64,000 bases of DNA from Halichoerus grypus. Taxonomy: Eukaryota > Chordata > Mammalia > Carnivora > Phocidae. Below, piece by piece: positions 21,758 to 33,735 of this stretch. A program made the translations under genes and the position numbers. Below the pieces are notes generated by a model. That model saw only the letters and a program-made list of their open reading frames with translations. It did not search any database and was not told where the DNA came from. Every line of letters begins with the position of its first letter. Position 1 is the stretch's first letter. The stretch is from the NCBI RefSeq assembly GCF_964656455.1, contig NC_135724.1, forward strand, positions 9,353,466 to 9,417,465, given 5' to 3'.

Positions 21758-22139
21758 TACATACACAAAAGAACACAAGGAATTTTTGGAGATAATAGGT
21801 ATGTTTAGTACCCTAACTGTGGTAGATGGTATCATGGATGTATACATATATCCAAGCTCATTAAAATGTATACATTAAATATATGAAATTTTAGTTTATC
21901 AATTGTAGCTCAATAAAGCTCAGAAAAAAAGGAGAAAGCAAATTAACCTTTCAATACTCATGAAAAAAAATAACTGTCAATACATTTAAAATTTAGATGA
22001 AACACCTAAATTCATAGAAAAACACAAGCCACCAAACTCTTCCAAAAGAAAAATGTAAATGTAAAATTATTATACAAATTGAATATGTATTTAAAAATTT
22101 TCCCAGAAAGTCATCTTCATGTCAATATTGCTGATTTTT

Positions 22140-22340
22140 GGGGCACCTGGGTGGCTCAGTCAGTGGGCGTCTGCCTTCGGCTCAGGTCATGGTCCCAGGG
22201 TCCTGGGATTGAGCCCCGCATAGGGCTCCCTGCTCAGCGGGAAGCCTGCTTCTCCCTCTCCCACTCCCCATGCTTGTGTTCCCTCTCTTGCTGTGTCTCT
22301 CTCTGTCAAATAAATAAAATCTTAAAAAAAAAAAAAAACT
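22140..22340 (+). mobile_element. CAN-SINE, fresh copy
   Basis: Plus-strand copy with head GGGGCACCTGGGTGGCTCAG and a 15-A tail. The short TSD CTGATTT is at 22131-22137 and 22342-22348. It lacks part of the GGTTAAGC block after CAGTCAGT. Confidence 0.95.
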
Positions 22341-22349
22341 CCTGATTTC

Positions 22350-22713
22350 TTTCAAATACTTAAGTAAGACTTAACATTTATCTTATATAAAATTCTTCCA
22401 GAGAAAAGAGAAAACGGGAGTAATTCTCAATTTATTTTATGAGGTTATAATGTCCTTGATAACAAAATAGAAGATTTTACATTAAACATATAAGCAAATG
22501 AGCTAATAAATAACATTTTAAAAACCCTAAAGGAAATATTAGCTTATCTAGTCAATACATTAAATAAGTAAAACTTACTGGTTAATTTGTGTTACAGAAA
22601 TCCTAAATTAGTATGACTTTTGAAAATTAATAAAGAAAATTCACTGCATTGACAGAATAGAGGGAACATTTTTGAGCATCACAATAGATGCAAAAAACGG
22701 CATTTGATAGAAT
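22350..22713. other. Unassigned AT-rich DNA
   Basis: GCAAAAAACGGCATTTGATAG near 22690 resembles a plus-strand L1 ORF2 segment (RT/C-terminal area), and the block may be decayed L1. Not secure. Confidence 0.3.
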
Positions 22714-22728
22714 TAAATGTTAATTCTT

Positions 22729-22923
22729 TTTTTTTAAGATTTTATTTATTTATTTGACAGAGAGAGACACAGCGAGAGAAGGAACACAAGCAGAGGGAGT
22801 GGGAGAGGGAGAAGCAGGCTTCCCACGAAGCGGGGAGCCCGATGTGGGGCTCGATCCCAGGACTCTGGGATCATGACCTGAGCCGAAGGCAGACGCTTAA
22901 TGACTGAGCCACCCAGGTGCCCC
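22729..22923 (-). mobile_element. CAN-SINE, fresh copy
   Basis: Minus-strand copy with head GGGGCACCTGGGTGGCTCAG at 22923. The perfect TSD TAAATGTTAATTCTT is at 22714-22728 and 22924-22938. Confidence 0.96.
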
Positions 22924-23099
22924 TAAATGTTAATTCTTGATAAATACTTATTTAACAAATGGTATCTACAAAATTAATGTATAAGAAATATCATACTTAA
23001 GGATGAAGTGTGACACTTCTCTATAAAATCAATACCATTTTTTTTTTCAATTTGGTATTAGATATCCTAGGAAGTGCAATACAGGAAGAAAATCCAATA

Positions 23100-23205
23100 A
23101 TCAGAGATTCTGATTTAATTGGTTGGGGGTGTGCCTTGGACATTGGAATTTATAACTGTTCCCCCAGGTGACTCCACTGTAAGCCATGCTTTAGAGTCAT
23201 GGCAT
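23100..23205. mobile_element. MER5-like hAT-Charlie fragment
   Basis: Blocks GAGATTCTGATTTAATTGG, GGGTGTGCCTTGGACATTGG and CCCAGGTGACTCCACTG match the order of MER5-type non-autonomous hAT elements. Diverged and truncated. Confidence 0.5.
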
Positions 23206-23352
23206 TATAATCTGTCTTTCTGGGATCAGGAGAAACAGGTGGAAAGTGGCCTTCTTGTTTTCCTTATATCTATCCTCTAGGCTACCCACCACTTCCTTGC
23301 TCTTACTATTAAGGGCATTCACCCTAAAACTCTGATCAAGATGGCTATGGCA

Positions 23353-23553
23353 TGGGCGCGTTGGTGGCTCAGCGGGGTAAGCCTCTGACTCGACTTCAGC
23401 TCAGGTCACGATCTCAGGGTGATGAAATCAAGCCCATGTAGGGCTCCATGCTGGGTATGGAGGCTGCTTAAGATTCTCTCTCTCCCTCTGCCTCTCCCCA
23501 CCACACACCACTTGTGAGCTCTCTCACTCTCTCGCTCTGTCTCTCAAAAAAAA
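23353..23553 (+). mobile_element. CAN-SINE
   Basis: Plus-strand copy with a mutated head (TGGGCGCGTTGGTGGCTCAG). TSD AGATGGCTATGGCA and AGAGGGCTATGACA (23339-23352, 23554-23567), two mismatches. Confidence 0.93.
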
Positions 23554-23567
23554 AGAGGGCTATGACA

Positions 23568-25770
23568 AAGCCTAGAGAAAGGCAACATGGTTCGTACCAA
23601 CACATTAGTTCACATCAGTCTTAGTCTCCCTGAGATTTACACACAACTTTCCCTTTATTTTCATATTTTTTCTTCCCTTGTTCCTTGAGATTGACTATGT
23701 CAAAGGAGTGAGCTCCCTCAGTAACTAATGATTCAGCATTTTGGAAGAAACGTGGATGTCTAATTCCAGCCTAATACATAGGAATTATAAATTGTCATAA
23801 AAATGTCTCAATATTTGGTGATTATCATAGACAAGTCACTCATGTACCTATGTTTTCTTGGAATTTTCCTATTTTTTAATTTTTACTTTCTCATCTTTTC
23901 CTCCATACATAAATATTTCTATATGTCAATTTTGCAGTAAAGGAATGTGAAGACAACTGAGTACTTGTTAGAAAAATAAGTCTCTGAGGTTAGACAAATT
24001 TCTATTCTAGGTATTAGCAAAGAGTTCTTTTAGAAAGTGGATGTTATTTTGTTAAAAAAATGATAGACCAAAGACTTCCTTTGTCTCCCTTATTATCCTA
24101 GGTAATTTCATTCAACTGTATTTATGGTATTTCAAAATTATATTGAAAATACATAGTTATTTTTATTGTGATATGTCATTCTTCACAAACATATTAGTGT
24201 CAAATTATAATTAGCAAAAAAAAATTGCAAGTGATATATGTAGCATTTTCAAAATTAAGTAAACCAGAGAAGATAATTTTCAATCTAAGTGGATTATTAT
24301 GGATCAAAATGATTGAAATTTAAAGATTAAAAAGTCTAATTAGAGGTAATTTAACTTGCAATGGTCTACCTACAATTTGAGAAGAAAACTAATTAAAATA
24401 AGAAAAATTAACATTAAGATGCCTTTATAGAAGATTAATTAGTTCTAGATGTTTTGATCTGTTTATTTTAACTTTGCTTGGTATTATCTAAAAACAGCAG
24501 TTATCTTCAAGCTGTTTGATAATAACAGATGTTTAAGTGTTTAAACCCTCAGATAAAAAATACCAGATGATTAAATGTCACAATAAATTTATGAGGAATG
24601 TATAAATTTTAGTTCCATAGCTAAGAAAATCATTTAAGGTGATTCGAATAATTATGCTTTCATTCTGGATTAAAGAAGAGAAACCTTTGGAATTTTAAAA
24701 TGCTCATTTGCAATAAATCTTGCATAAGCTGATTTTCTGTTTACTTCATGGAAAGAAGAGGCCATCAGAGGACTTCTCTGAAGAATCAGGGCTTCCCTTT
24801 ACTCAATGCCTCTTGGACCCCGGTATTATTGAACCATGAGACTTAAAAGAGTTTGGTTAATATGGGAAGGTAATTTTCCTATCTGGATGTGCTACATTAA
24901 AAAAAAAAGTAATGAGTTAACTCTTCTATGAAGCAACTAAATAGGTTGAATCTTAGCAACCTCTGATTTCATTTTTCCTGGTACTAAATACACCCTACTG
25001 GGAATTAACCTCCCTCCCAGTCAGACTCATGGAGTTGGGGTGACTTCCTGTCTGTTCCCAGGGTCTCAAAGTTGATATAAAGACATATCATCAGTATTCT
25101 TTAGGTGTTAAGAGCAGTTGGTGCCATGGTACTCAGGGTTTAAATAATTGCGAATTAAGTTAAAATTGTTTTAAAGAATGCCTTTTCACTTTTTTTAAAA
25201 TCTAAGAATGTACAGATTTTACAAAACAAAAGGAAAAGACCCAAATCAAGAGCCAAGTGAGCAGTAATTGATACAATTCACTAAATCCCTTGTTGACTTA
25301 ACAAATGATTATTGAATTAATATAAACTAGACACAGGTTACATACTTATTTTTTGTGAAATGACCTATGTGCCATTATCTTTGGGGTTCTCAAAATGTGA
25401 TGCTTTTGTAACAACAGAAAGAAGTAAACAAAAATGTGTAAACTTAGATGAATCCGTGCATCTAAGTGTACCCAGGATGATGTCATGTATAGGCAGGGGA
25501 AAAAGGATCAAATAACCCATTTAATTCAATCACAAGCATGGTGGTGGAACCAGATCCTGTCTACTAAGCATTTAATCTGCAGTTAGCATGTCCTTGGTAT
25601 TGATATATTGTTTCGAGGCCACTGATTAATTGATCAACCTAAAACCAATTATCTTGGGGTAATTTCCACTTGTATGTGCCATTGTTCCTCAGGCTCTGGA
25701 ATATCCCAGCTTGAGCTTGCTGCTGGGCCCACGGCGTCCTAGCTCTCCTTCCTGTTTTCCGTATCCACCA
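23568..25770. other. Unassigned, apparently unique AT-rich DNA
   Basis: 2.2 kb with no recognised repeat or coding signal; all frames are short. Confidence 0.4.
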
Positions 25771-25774
25771 TGAT

Positions 25775-25907
25775 CAAAGTGTACAATGAGGACTAGCATC
25801 ACCAGCGTCACCTAATTGCTTCTTAGAAATGCAGATTAGGCCGGCCTGAGGTCTAATGAGTCAGAATCTGTATTTTAGCAAGATAACCCCCAAACTGAGA
25901 ATCAACA
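25775..25907 (+). mobile_element. MER5A-like hAT-Charlie fragment
   Basis: Blocks GACTAGCATCACCAGCGTCACC, CTTAGAAATGCAGATTAGG, GAGTCAGAATCTGTATTTTAGC and a terminal AAACTGAGAATCAACAGTG follow MER5A order to its terminal inverted repeat. Confidence 0.65.
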
Positions 25908-25929
25908 GTGTATATCTAAATGAATGACA

Positions 25930-26462
25930 GGACACCATCCAGCTATAAAAGCCAGAAACTTAGGTCTGTTTGGTCTTTGACGTGTCTCCTGCTTTCACCC
26001 TTCGTCCTACCAATCACCTCATTCTCTTAATTCTGCATATTAAATCCATTATCTTACTTTCTTCTCCATAACTGGCAAAAATCTCTTCTCTTCCCTTCTT
26101 CACTTTTCATCTCCGCTACCATAATCCTAACTGAAGACAGATCACACTTGCCAGATAAACATGTTCCTACTGGTTTTCTTAATTCCAGGTTTCCCACTCT
26201 CTCAACTTCCTCTATGCACATTAATCACAATGGTTTTCTTCAAATGTGTATCAGTGTTGTCTCCTCCAGATCAGAATATTCCAATGACAACCCATTGCTC
26301 TTATGCTCATGTGAACAGTTCACAATATGGCCTTTGACCTCCTACTGGATCTGGCGCCTGCCTGCCACTCCACTCCTTTCTCTAATCCAGCCTCATCATT
26401 TTCCTTCCTTAGTGGCTTTCATCCCTATGCCTTGCAAGTGTAAAACTATTTCCCACATCAGG

Positions 26463-26502
<40 letters not shown>

Positions 26503-26820
26503 CCCTTCTTAGAACAGTCTTCTCCTCTGGTTTTATCCGAATGACTCACATTCATTCATCCTCTCCCAGTAAAATGTAACATTTTCAGAAAAGTTTTCTC
26601 TGGTCCCAAGTACAAAACCAACAAATGCACATACAAAACATCATTCCAATATACTGTGTAACAACACATTGGACTTTTATTTTCATATATGTTAAAGGAT
26701 TCATGATTGAATGTTTTTCTCCCTAGCCAAAGGTAAACTCTGATGATGCATCTACATCTCCTGTGTCACCACTGTCTTCCCCATGCCTAGTATCGTGCCT
26801 TTAATAGAGCACTCTCTGTC
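25930..26820 (+). mobile_element. L2 LINE 3' relic, ~0.9 kb
   Basis: Plus-strand L2 3' part. The order is recognisable: TAATCCTAACTGAAGAC, GATCAGAATATTCCAATGAC, ATATGGCCTTTGACCTCC, GGCGCCTGCCTGCCACTCC, GTGGCTTTCATCCCTATGCC, then TCACCACTGTCTTCCCCATG and GTATCGTGCCTTTAATAG. A 143-codon open frame (26148-26579) lies inside and translates the L2 UTR plus the (GT)n tract; I do not regard it as a gene. Interrupted by (TG)n at 26464. Confidence 0.65.
26464..26500. repeat. (TG)18 microsatellite
   Basis: Uninterrupted TG run inside the L2 relic. Confidence 0.98.
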
Positions 26821-27085
26821 CACAATTTAGACATGTAAGAATTGTATCTTTTCTATATTATCTTTTACTTAATCCAATTATTTTATTTTATTTTTCAAAA
26901 TGAGGTGCAGAACCTCATAACCCAACTCTTAATGTTCCTAGTTACCCAACGATCCTACCCATGTTTCCTAGGGTTGCATTTTAGTTCTGGAAGGAATGCA
27001 TGGTTCCAAAGCATCTTAGGAAGAAACAGTTATTTTTTTCTCCTTGGGTATCCATCCACTGTGTTCTAATAAACCTGGTCTTTTT

Positions 27086-27287
27086 TTTTTTTTTTAAAGA
27101 TTTTATTTATTTATTTATTTGACAGAGAGAAATAGCAAGAGAGGTAACACAAGCAGGGGGAGTGGGAGAGGGAGAAGCAGGCTTCCTGCAGAGCAGGGAA
27201 CCCGATGCGGGGCTCGATCCCAGGACCCTGGGATCATGACCTGAGCTGAAGGCAGATGCTTAACAAATGAGCCACCCAGGCGCCCCG
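27086..27287 (-). mobile_element. CAN-SINE, fresh copy
   Basis: Minus-strand copy with head GGGGCGCCTGGGTGGCTCAT at 27287. The perfect 15-bp TSD AAACCTGGTCTTTTT is at 27071-27085 and 27288-27302. Confidence 0.96.
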
Positions 27288-27302
27288 AAACCTGGTCTTT
27301 TT

Positions 27303-28026
27303 AGTCAGTGATCCACAAAGACAGACACAAAAAGGTGCATCAATATTGACCATCTGGATCCTTCCCTCTAGCTGCTCTCTCTGCTCCTTCAACACCAGGC
27401 TTGGAGAATCAGAATCATTTGTTACTTTGTTTCCAGGCCAAAGCATGGCTCTATCTTTGAGGATATGTAGCACTTCATGCTTGGGCTCACTCTGCCCTTT
27501 GCTCTCTAGTTTCTTGCTAAGGTACACTCAGAACTTACCCTTGGGTCACTGGTTTTGAGACAGGAGTAGACTAGAAACAGGGATCAGAGGCATTGGAGAA
27601 CAGAGCTCCTAGACCATTTCTCTACAATCAAACTCTGTCTTCTCCCCTTTTTTTCTTTTCCCGAGAGCAGCAGGAAATCTTAACTTTCTCTCTGATCTCA
27701 GAGATGAGTAGAAATTGCCATTCTGATCTATTCTTTTTATGTCTCTCCATTCCCCTTAGTATGTTACATTTTAGAAAACAAATGTCAGTAATAGACGCTC
27801 CTTCTCTCTGTTATATTCTTCCACCATTTAAAATAAAATTAAACACAACTAAAATAAACTGGAAAGACTTTCTCTGTCTCTCCAAGTTAAAAAAAATTAC
27901 TAAATCGGTGAAATATTAAATAACTTGTCTTAACCTCTGACGAGGTTCTAAATGATGTAGGGAGTTATAAGTTGTGAGGGTCTCAGAGGCCATTTTTCAT
28001 TCCTCCATGTTGATCAGCTATAGGAG
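27303..28026. other. Unassigned DNA with overlapping chance frames
   Basis: Open frames run on both strands (minus 27234-27527 reading into the SINE; plus 27346-27558 and 27593-27919). The minus frame is somewhat protein-like (charged Lys/Glu/Gln segments) but no family is recognised. A/T content is lower than around it. Confidence 0.3.
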
Positions 28027-28038
28027 AAATCTCCTTTT

Positions 28039-28192
28039 TTTAATTTAATTTTTTATTTAAATTCATCTAGCCAACATATAGTACATCATTAGTTTCAGTA
28101 TAGAGTTCAGTTATTCATCAGTTGCATATAACACCCAGTGCTCATCACATCACATGCCCTCCATCACCCAGTTACCCCATCTCCCACCCACT
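28039..28192 (-). mobile_element. Young L1 3' tail, 154 bp, with TSD
   Basis: Antisense carnivore L1 3' UTR: CAACATATAGTACATCATTAG, ATATAACACCCAGTGCTC, CACCCAGTTACCCCATC. The perfect 12-bp TSD AAATCTCCTTTT is at 28027-28038 and 28193-28204. An extreme 5' truncation. Confidence 0.9.
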
Positions 28193-28204
28193 AAATCTCC
28201 TTTT

Positions 28205-29127
28205 ATTACAGAAAGTTCATTCTCTGTAAGTTGGCTTATTGCCTGTGTGTCAACAGCTGATTTAAAAGGCAAAGAACGGAACTATCAGCACAACTTTCCT
28301 TTACATTATATGTGATACTTATTAAGATTGTGTCCTGGTTTTTAACTGACATGTTCTATTCTTTCAGATCTGTTAACTTGAGACCATTCTATTTTTCATG
28401 GTCACTCTAAAATGACCTCCTAAAACTGGGACACATTTAATAAATTAATGCAATATATGGAAGCAAAATTGTCGCCATCATAATTGTTCACAGTGAAAAG
28501 AAATATTCCAGAGTCGTAAAATAACACTGCGTTTCCTTTAATGGGAACTGTATAGGTAAATTACTGTAGTTTTCAAGGTACACAAACACCTATGTGTAGT
28601 ATATAGAGACATACACATCTGTGTGTTTCTACGGTAACATACAGGTTGGAAGGGGAAATTGATAATGCTTAACTCTAATGAATAAATATTAAGTGAAGAT
28701 TCTTAACTTGAAATATATGTTCCCAATTAAATATTTTAGTCTCTTTTCTTTTTTATTTTAAAGGTTATTTTAAATTCTGTCCCCTATGTATTTGACTTCC
28801 TCATGAATAGATAAGGTTAAGAAAATGTTCTAACTGATGTAATTAGCATCCAGCGCCCAGTGTACTACAATAAAACGCTGTTCTAAATTAGTCACCAGGG
28901 TCACATGTTGTCCCCTTGAGTGCAGGGCATAAAAATTCAACACTTTAATCTCTTTATTAAAAGATTCTCTGGGGTTAGAGAAGCATATTAAAAATTACTT
29001 TATTAAAGATGTTTTTAGACTGCCTAACGTATTTTGCCAATCTAAAAATACAAAGAAAAAATAAAAATTAAAAAAAACTACTTCATGTATTCATAGATAC
29101 ATTAAAAGCACAATAAAATGCAATTTC
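28205..29127. other. Unassigned, apparently unique DNA
   Basis: No gene or repeat recognised. Confidence 0.4.
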
Positions 29128-29235
29128 AATTAATATTTATTGAGCAACTATTATACATAAGAGATTCTTTCAGGCACTGTATAGACTTTCAAAACTTAAT
29201 GTTTTGTTTCTCATCTTGAAAGCCTTATAATCTAA
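29128..29235 (-). mobile_element. L2 LINE 3' end relic
   Basis: Antisense L2 tail: ATTTATTGAGCAACTATTATAC, CAGGCACTGTATAGAC, GAAAGCCTTATAATCTAACAG. Confidence 0.6.
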
Positions 29236-29484
29236 CAGTGAAAAAAGACAAATATTAGTTTCCGGGAATATAGGCATGGCACGGTTTAGGTAATATCAAA
29301 AAGCCATGGAGACCCAAGAAAATAAGATATATTCCCACAGGTGTATAGGAACGCATTTCTGCTTTAGAATGTGTTCTTCTCATGAAGTTGGTGTTTTCTC
29401 TGTTTTTCTAATTTCTAGGAGTTATTATTTATACCTCACAAAAACTTCATAATAATCATTATGTTGTTTAAAAATATAAAAGAT

Positions 29485-29696
29485 TGGGGCACCTGGGTAG
29501 CTCAGTCGGTTAAGTTTCTGCCTTCAGCTCAGGTCATGATCCCAGGGTCCTGGGATTGAGCCCCACAGAATCAGGCTCCCTGCTCAGTGGGGAGCCTGCT
29601 TCTCCCTCTCCCTCTTCCTCTGCCACTCCCCCTGCTTGTGCTCTCTCTCTCTCTGTCTGTCAAATAAATAAATAAAATCTTTAAAAAATTTAAAAT
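29485..29696 (+). mobile_element. CAN-SINE
   Basis: Plus-strand copy, head GGGGCACCTGGGTAGCTCAG. The perfect 15-bp TSD AAAAATATAAAAGAT is at 29470-29484 and 29697-29711. Confidence 0.95.
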
Positions 29697-29711
29697 AAAA
29701 ATATAAAAGAT

Positions 29712-30259
29712 AGTAGACCTCTCTGCTCTCTTAGAAAAATTAGCATCGTATGCTCCTTGCAAGTTTAGTACTGTGTATGATCTATTTAAGGCACGGTAGC
29801 AGAATTGTCTCTGAAATGCCATGTGTCATAGCAATGCTGTAAAATTCGGCAGGAAATCAGTGGACAATTGCTTTCTGATACATGTAATATACACACATGC
29901 ATGTTTGTACTTATAAATTATGTTGCAAAATTATGAAAAATACATTTATATTATGCTTTCCAAAATAATAATACGTCTTAATTAATGTCTTTCACACTCA
30001 TTTTGCTAGCCTCACACATGCTATCATAAATGCCAGAATACTTCCAAAATCGTGTGTGTATGTGTGTGTGCACATCTGTGTGCGACTAAAGCACGGAATC
30101 CTTAGAGCATAAATACACACTATAGATACAAAGTAAGATATAAAATCTTTTAAGAAAGAAATGGATATAACTTTGATTATTATAAATAGATCTACTTTCT
30201 TTCAAATTTTATAAATATTCAACTTCTTATTACATTTCTAATTTCAAGATATACTATTA
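29712..30259. other. Unassigned AT-rich DNA
   Basis: A short GT-rich tract lies at about 30053-30070. No gene or repeat recognised. Confidence 0.4.
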
Positions 30260-30271
30260 TTACTAGTACTT

Positions 30272-30481
30272 TTTATTTATTTATTTTAAAGATTTTTATT
30301 TATTTGAGAGAGAGAGAGAGAACGTGTGCACGTGCGCACAAGCACGAGGGAGGGGCAGAGGCTGAGGGAGAAGCAGACTCCCCACTGAGCCCAGAGCCTG
30401 ATGCGGGACTCCATCGAGGTCCCTGGGATCATGACCTGAGCCAAAGGCAGAGGCTTAACCAACTGAGCCACCCAGGGGCTC
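30272..30481 (-). mobile_element. CAN-SINE
   Basis: Minus-strand copy, head altered to AGCCCCTGGGTGGCTCAG, with a GC-rich CGTGTGCACGTGCGCAC stretch in its body. TSD TTACTAGTACTT at 30260-30271 and 30482-30493. Confidence 0.94.
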
Positions 30482-30493
30482 TTACTAGTACTT

Positions 30494-30946
30494 CTTAAAG
30501 AACAACTTTCATATAGTACTTAATTCTAGGATCTTTTAGTATAAATAGATTTAAAATCACACTATTTATAAATTAGACAAGTAAAATAGTGTCTGAAAAA
30601 GAAGCACAATTCTGGGAGAGGTGGACATGGACTCAAGAAAATTCCCAAGTATGGAATACTCTGAATTCTCTGAGTGTTCTCTGAATGGTAGCCAGATGAT
30701 GCTATAGGAACTCTACTTGAGCACATAAATAGAAAAAATAAATAAATTACTAGCTTTGGAGGTACAGCTTTAAATACTTACAGTAATGGTAATTTACAAG
30801 GGTCTTCAGCATCTCATGAAATCTATTGTTGCCCTCTTTTGTCTTCACTAAAACTTCTTGATTTAATGGTTTTTACCAGGATCATATAACACCAATTATA
30901 CCAGTACCCTGCAATACCAATATAAAATGTAAATTAGGGACTAGAT
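30494..30946. other. Unassigned DNA
   Basis: No gene or repeat recognised. Confidence 0.4.
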
Positions 30947-30961
30947 AAAATTTGTCTTTTA

Positions 30962-31150
30962 TTGATTGATTATTTTTTAAGAGAAAGAGAAAGCATGCGC
31001 GTGCACAGTGGCAGGAAGGGGGGTTGGGGACCAGACAGAATCTTAGGCAGGCTCCACACATAGCACAAAGCCCGATGTAGGACCCTGAGATCATGACCTG
31101 AGCCAAAATCAAGAATCTGACGCTTAACCAACTGAGCCACCCAGGCCCCC
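30962..31150 (-). mobile_element. CAN-SINE, diverged
   Basis: Minus-strand copy missing the segment with the CGATCCCAGG block (it runs GATGTAGGACCCTGAGATC). TSD AAAATTTGTCTTTTA and AAGATTTGCCTTTTA (30947-30961, 31151-31165), two mismatches. This is the last CAN-SINE before a 17-kb SINE-free tract. Confidence 0.92.
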
Positions 31151-31165
31151 AAGATTTGCCTTTTA

Positions 31166-32084
31166 GAAAATTATTTGACACATAATTATTCTGAAAGTGT
31201 TCGTCTACTAAAGTGAGGGATTTTTTTTTTTTTTATAGTCACTGAATCACACAATCTCAGTGCAGAAAAGAAACTTAAAATGCACTTATATTAGAACAAA
31301 CACTGTTAAATACCAGATCTATGTATATGACATCATGACTAATGAATTAATCAGCTTATTCTTATATAGTTATCCACTGTTTGCCTCCCAGCTGCCCTGT
31401 CACTGTCCATCCGATCTTGGGCAGCTTTTTTCAAGCTGTTTTATCATCTTTACATTGAATGAAAGTTGCTCTTCCTCTAATTTCCATGTATGGATCTGTC
31501 TTTATTATTTTGTTTTGTTTGTTGATAAACTAAATATTGCAAAAAATTCATTCATTTTTTATTTAATAACTCTTTGTGAGCACTTTGTTGGATTTTCTCT
31601 CTACTAAATTTATCTTCAGTTTCTTATACTTTCATCGGAAGTCTGAGGCAAAAAATATTTTTATTCTGGAGTCATGGAAACAAATATCTTAGGAAATTGT
31701 TATAATGAAATGTGAAGAGATGACTGTGTCATTATGTTTAGAGATCAATATACAGAACTGTAAATTATTTATCGACATGTTGTGAAATACCTTTGTGTCT
31801 ATCATTTTAATGTTTATATAATAACATAGACACAGAAAAAAATTACTGCTCTGATGGAAAGGAGGAAATACCAACCAGCACCCATCGTGTTATCATAAAT
31901 GTAATCTATGAACCAATTTGCTGACACATTACCAGTGACCAGCTTTTCCTGACAATCCATGAATGTTGTGATACATACATTATTGATAGCCTCTCAGTCT
32001 GCAAAAGTGTGACAAGAAATGACGTTATTGCAATAGACCATTCAAGCCTTAGGCTCCTTTGTGACCAGTCCAGTAAAACGACAT
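31166..32084. other. Unassigned, apparently unique DNA
   Basis: Contains a 115-codon plus-strand frame (31260-31607) and a 71-codon minus-strand frame (31906-32121) with no recognisable domains. No repeat recognised. Confidence 0.35.
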
Positions 32085-32950
32085 CCAAAGATGTTATTAA
32101 AAGGATGAAAAGGGAGGTCACATAGTAGGTAAAGGAATTTTAATACATATATCTGACAAAATATTCATATCCATAATATGTAAAATCTTCTACATTACAT
32201 TTATCCTGTAGACAACTCAGAAAAATAGGCAAAAAGCTTGAAAGGTTACCTCCCAAAAGAAGGTATAGAAATAGCCAATAAGTAAATAAATCTAAAGCTG
32301 CTCAGTTTCATGAGTCATTAGAGAAATTATATTATAACAACATGACTTTAACTAAAAAGAAAAGACATAAAGTGCAAAATATCAACAAGGATCTTAAACA
32401 ATTGGATCTTACATACATGGCTGGTAGAGTATAATGATTTTGGAAAATTATTTAGCAGTATCTACTAATGTTTAACAAATCTATGTCCCATGACCAACAA
32501 TGCCACCCCTGAGCACTTACCCAGGAGAAAATGCTTATAGATTTTCACCAATGACATGTACAAGAATGCCTATTAACAATAGAATGGGAAATAAATGAGA
32601 GTACTAGTACAGAGAAATATGGTATAGCCTATGCATGAACGAAGTACTGATTCACAGAACAATATAGATGAAACTCAGAATCATAATGTGGAAAGAAAGA
32701 AGTCAGACACAAAAAGCAACATGCTGTGTGATTACTTTTTTATAAAATGAATGAACGGCACAACTTTAATTTGTTGTCAGAAGTATGGACCATGAGTAAC
32801 CTTGGAAGAGGGCAGTGACCGGAAGAACATTCTCTAGCACTGGCAATATTCTATTTTATCCACCTGGGGTCTAGGTATGCAGGTATGTTCACGTTACAAA
32901 AATTCATCAAGCCGAGTTCTGCATTTTTTTATGTGTTGTACTTGAATACA
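32085..32950 (+). mobile_element. Ancient L1 relic: ORF2 C-terminus and 3' UTR
   Basis: Plus-strand order of old L1: ATATCTGACAAAATATTCATATC, AGAAGGTATAGAAATAGCCAATAAG, CAGTTTCATGAGTCATTAGAG, CAATAGAATGGGAAATAAATG, CAATATAGATGAAACTCAGAATC, AAGAAGTCAGACACAAAAAG, then a 3' UTR with GTTCACGTTACAAAAATTCATC. Strongly mutated. Confidence 0.7.
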
Positions 32951-33554
32951 TTACATATTATATTATATTAGTATATACTTAAGGTAGTTTGATGGAATGG
33001 GGCCAAAGGAAGGATTGAGGCTGATATGGGAATCCGAACAAAGCACGAATATTGGAAAGAATTGTACAATATGCATTCCATACAGGACACCGTGGCCCAG
33101 AGTCAAAAGGCCTCGGGTGTTGTCTGACTTCCCACTGAGTGCTGCTGTGATCCCCTTTCTGTGACATGAACGTGTCAGGGAAAACATGACTTCATCTGGG
33201 CAACTTGCATGTAAGTCTGACGGTAGTATCTAAGAGAATGATGCCAGGCTTATCTTTCATTCATAAGATGAGTTTATTATCTGTCTTGACTTATTACAGT
33301 CACTTTAACCATAAGTTTTCTATACCAGTGAATGTGGGTGAGCTAAGAGGGTGGAAATAACCACAGTGGAATCGGCCAACTTGAACATTCAAAATGGCAG
33401 CAGAAATTATTCTGGTGTCCAAAGGGACTCTCTAAGAAGCACTTGTGGACTTGGGGTTTGGACGAGGGACTTATAAAAATTGCTTAAATAAAAACAAAAC
33501 AGCCATCTTCACTCTTTCTGATACATGGGTCGTGTTAGGCTTAAATAATTAAAA
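32951..33554. other. Unassigned DNA, moderately GC-richer
   Basis: Two overlapping minus-strand frames (32963-33187, 32979-33167) show no recognisable domain. No repeat recognised. Confidence 0.35.
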
Positions 33555-33735
33555 TTGGAAGAAGCAGTGTGATGTTTTAGAAAAGAATAGGGTTTCAGAT
33601 TGCTCAAACATGGGTGGGAGCTCTGGATCTGTCTCTTCTTCACACGGTGGATTTGATGTAATGCTTAAATGTGTATAAAAATACTCTGTAAAGGTGAAGG
33701 GCCTGGCGCAATGCCTAGCCCAGACTAGTATCCAG
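33555..33735 (+). mobile_element. MIR relic
   Basis: Plus-strand MIR, nearly full span: GAAGCAGTGTGATGTTTTAG, AAACATGGGTGGGAGCTCTGG, then GTATAAAAATACTCTGTAAAG and GGCCTGGCGCAATGCCTAG. Confidence 0.5.

Larger units (their letters stand above)
21337..21930 (+). mobile_element. Ancient L1 3' end, interrupted
   Basis: After the LTR the old L1 resumes: about 21337-21515, then 21756-21930 (GGTATCATGGATGTATACATAT, ending GTAGCTCAATAAAGCTCAG). This is the classic old-L1 3' terminus. A young L1 tail and an (AC)n tract sit between the two pieces. Confidence 0.6.

Noticed and set aside
26148..26579. Longest open frame in the window (143 codons, plus strand)
   Set aside because: It lies within an L2 LINE 3' relic and runs through the (TG)n microsatellite. 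No domain or splice context.
31260..31607. 115-codon plus-strand open frame, hydrophobic
   Set aside because: AT-rich chance frame; no domain, no exon boundaries, no neighbouring gene.
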